From an uncultured Synechococcus sp. (GTDB lineage Bacteria > Cyanobacteriota > Cyanobacteriia > PCC-6307 > Cyanobiaceae), in assembly GCA_913050105.1 (NCBI GenBank), contig CAJWZN010000019.1:1-15653 (forward strand): DNA of 15,653 nt, in the 5' to 3' direction. Both the position numbers and the translations under genes were made by a program. Under the pieces are notes generated by a model. That model worked only from the letters and a program-made list of their open reading frames with translations, searched no databases and was not told the DNA's origin. This document shows positions 14,503-15,653 of this stretch, piece after piece (position 1 is the first letter of the stretch; every line of letters starts with the position of its first letter).

Positions 14503-14988
14503 ATGACTATTTCTGCTGCGCCCAGCACGCCTTCTCTGGCAGCCCCTTCACAGGACACTGTGACTGCCACTTTGATGTCTGCGAAGAAGGCCAAGGGGAT
14601 GAGCTTTGCTGATTTAGAAGCTGCCCTGGGCCTGGATGAAGTCTGGATTGCTTCACTGTTTTACGGTCAGGCCACAGCATCGGAGCAAGAGGCTGAGACA
14701 TTGGCGGATCTTTTGTCGTTGGATCCAGCGATCACCTCGGCTCTGCAGGAGTACCCCACCAAGGGCAGCCTTGATCCAGTGATCCCGACCGACCCGCTGA
14801 TCTACCGCTTTTACGAGATCATGCAGGTGTATGGCATGCCCTTGAAAGATGTTATTCAGGAGCAGTTTGGCGACGGCATTATGAGTGCTATCGACTTCAC
14901 TCTTGATGTCGACAAGATTGAAGATCCCAAAGGCGATCGTGTGAAAATTACGATGTGCGGGAAATTTCTGCCCTATAAAAAGTGGTAA
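14503..14988 (+). CDS. cynS: Cyanate hydratase (cyanase)
   Basis: A 161-residue cyanase (E. coli CynS is 156). It converts cyanate and bicarbonate to carbamate and CO2; carbamate then breaks down to ammonia, so cyanate serves as a nitrogen source and is detoxified. The N-terminal helical domain resembles a helix-turn-helix (MSAKKAKGMSFADLEAALGL, 25-44). The C-terminal catalytic domain holds R102 and E105 in YRFYE and S128 in GIMSAIDF, matching the E. coli Arg96-Glu99-Ser122 triad. The end MCGKFLPYKKW is typical. The start is ATG at 14503. It is a single-gene unit with its own terminator just downstream; no cyanate transporter gene is next to it in this window. Confidence 0.97.
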   Translation: MTISAAPSTPSLAAPSQDTVTATLMSAKKAKGMSFADLEAALGLDEVWIASLFYGQATASEQEAETLADLLSLDPAITSALQEYPTKGSLDPVIPTDPLIYRFYEIMQVYGMPLKDVIQEQFGDGIMSAIDFTLDVDKIEDPKGDRVKITMCGKFLPYKKW

Positions 14989-15014
14989 TTCAACCCAGGA
15001 TTGAGGGGATTTTG

Positions 15015-15041
15015 AAAGCTCAGCATTTGCTGGGCTTTTTT
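15015..15041 (+). terminator. Rho-independent terminator after cynS
   Basis: Arms AAAGCTCAGC (15015-15024) and GCTGGGCTTT (15029-15038) pair over 10 bases with one G-T wobble around an ATTT loop. The downstream arm merges into a run of six T (15036-15041). It lies 26 bases beyond the cynS stop. Its T-run overlaps the stop codon of the convergent HEAT-repeat gene, which has no equally good U-run on its own side. Confidence 0.88.
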
Positions 15042-15653
15042 ACGTTCTGAACTGTTCGTTGAGTTTTTGGCTGGCTAGTTTGCGCCGTGATTCATCTTCC
15101 AATGTTTGGCTGAGTTCCAAAAGGAACTGTTGGCTGTCGTTGGTGGCGATGCAACTCAGGGCCCGAAATGCGGCGTTGGCTACGCCGTCGGAGCCAACGC
15201 GACACAGCTCGGCCAGTCGTGCACTGATGGTTGTGCCGTCACGACGCTGCAGCACGCGGATGGCTGCGATGGCTACAGGTTCCCGAAAATCGTCGAGAGC
15301 TTCGCTGCAGAAGTCCAGTAGTTCGCTGTCTGTAAGGCGGTGGGAGCGGAATTCCAGCAGCTTGAGTCCGGCGAGTCGATGCTCTTGGCCTGGGTGCTTC
15401 AGGCATTCATTCACCACAGCAGTGGGCACCTCTGCGCCCCAGCAACCGAGGGCTTGAACTGTCACCAGATTGATGGAGTCGTTGTGGCGGCTGCGTTTCA
15501 GCAGATCCAGCAACCATTCGCGGGCTTCAAGTTGATGGCAGAGACCTGCGGCCATCACTAAATCGGGACGTTCGCCATGGCGTTGAAGCAATTGATGAAT
15601 CACTGGCCAGCCACGATCGGCCAGCATTCCAAGTTTTTCGCTGAGGGTTCGGC
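15040..15653 (-). CDS. HEAT-repeat protein, C-terminal part (5' truncated by window edge)
   Basis: The frame is open to the right edge, with codons reading RTLSEKLG before the first ATG at 15627, so the true start is outside the window. About 204 residues are visible. They form repeated amphipathic helix pairs of about 30 residues with Ala/Leu-rich helices, for example SINLVTVQALGCWG, EHRLAGLKLLEFRS, PVAIAAIRVLQRRDG and DGVANAAFRALSCIA, typical of HEAT or PBS-lyase-like repeats. Such repeats form binding scaffolds; in cyanobacteria they occur in phycobilin lyases and also in unrelated proteins, so no enzymatic role is assigned. It converges on cynS, sharing the terminator region. Confidence 0.75.
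   Translation of the reverse strand, partial: RTLSEKLGMLADRGWPVIHQLLQRHGERPDLVMAAGLCHQLEAREWLLDLLKRSRHNDSINLVTVQALGCWGAEVPTAVVNECLKHPGQEHRLAGLKLLEFRSHRLTDSELLDFCSEALDDFREPVAIAAIRVLQRRDGTTISARLAELCRVGSDGVANAAFRALSCIATNDSQQFLLELSQTLEDESRRKLASQKLNEQFRT

Noticed and set aside
14165..14503. A 112-codon minus-strand open frame across the cynS upstream spacer
   Set aside because: It covers the presumed cynS promoter, overlaps the better small ORF in another frame, and its composition looks random.

Overview
The window looks like a chromosomal segment of a marine picocyanobacterium, most likely the Synechococcus type rather than low-GC Prochlorococcus. The reasons are a high-GC coding style, a phytol-kinase-family gene, an RpoD-like group 2 sigma factor, a cyanase gene (cynS), a perfect match to the cyanobacterial NtcA site, and densely packed genes. 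This is inferred from gene content; no database was searched. I see no rRNA, tRNA, CRISPR array, insertion sequence or phage gene.

Layout. Positions 1-384 (+) are the 3' end of an O-antigen ligase/polymerase-like membrane protein. It runs convergently into, and overlaps, a minus-strand cluster read from 5964 down to 308: acnB (aconitase B), a ClC-type chloride channel/transporter, and a radical SAM protein of unknown function. Divergent from acnB, 6061-7128 (+) is a class I DAHP synthase, the entry to the shikimate pathway. The minus-strand stretch 7219-12528 is read from high to low coordinates: an MFS exporter, polyphosphate kinase (ppk), a 202-base gap, a group 2 sigma-70 factor, and a phytol-kinase-family gene. 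A small GNAT acetyltransferase (12549-13010, +) starts 20 bases from the MFS start and overlaps convergently with a TrpD2-type phosphoribosyltransferase-like gene (12977-14056, -).

The most interesting region is 14057-15041. Upstream of the trpD2-like gene lie a perfect GTA-N8-TAC NtcA-type site and a 10-base tandem repeat that overlaps it. Next come a probable 56-residue minus-strand protein, a 195-base spacer, cyanase (+), and a clear intrinsic terminator. A HEAT-repeat protein (-) runs off the right edge. Cyanase releases ammonia from cyanate, so this block is plausibly a nitrogen-responsive island that includes an uncharacterised TrpD2-like protein and a small unknown protein.

Two minus-strand junctions (clc to radical SAM, and sigma to phytol kinase) have the form C-TGA. 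In each, an in-frame CTG overlapping the upstream stop is a candidate start codon. For the radical SAM gene this is backed by a well-spaced AGGAG; for the phytol kinase the support is weaker.
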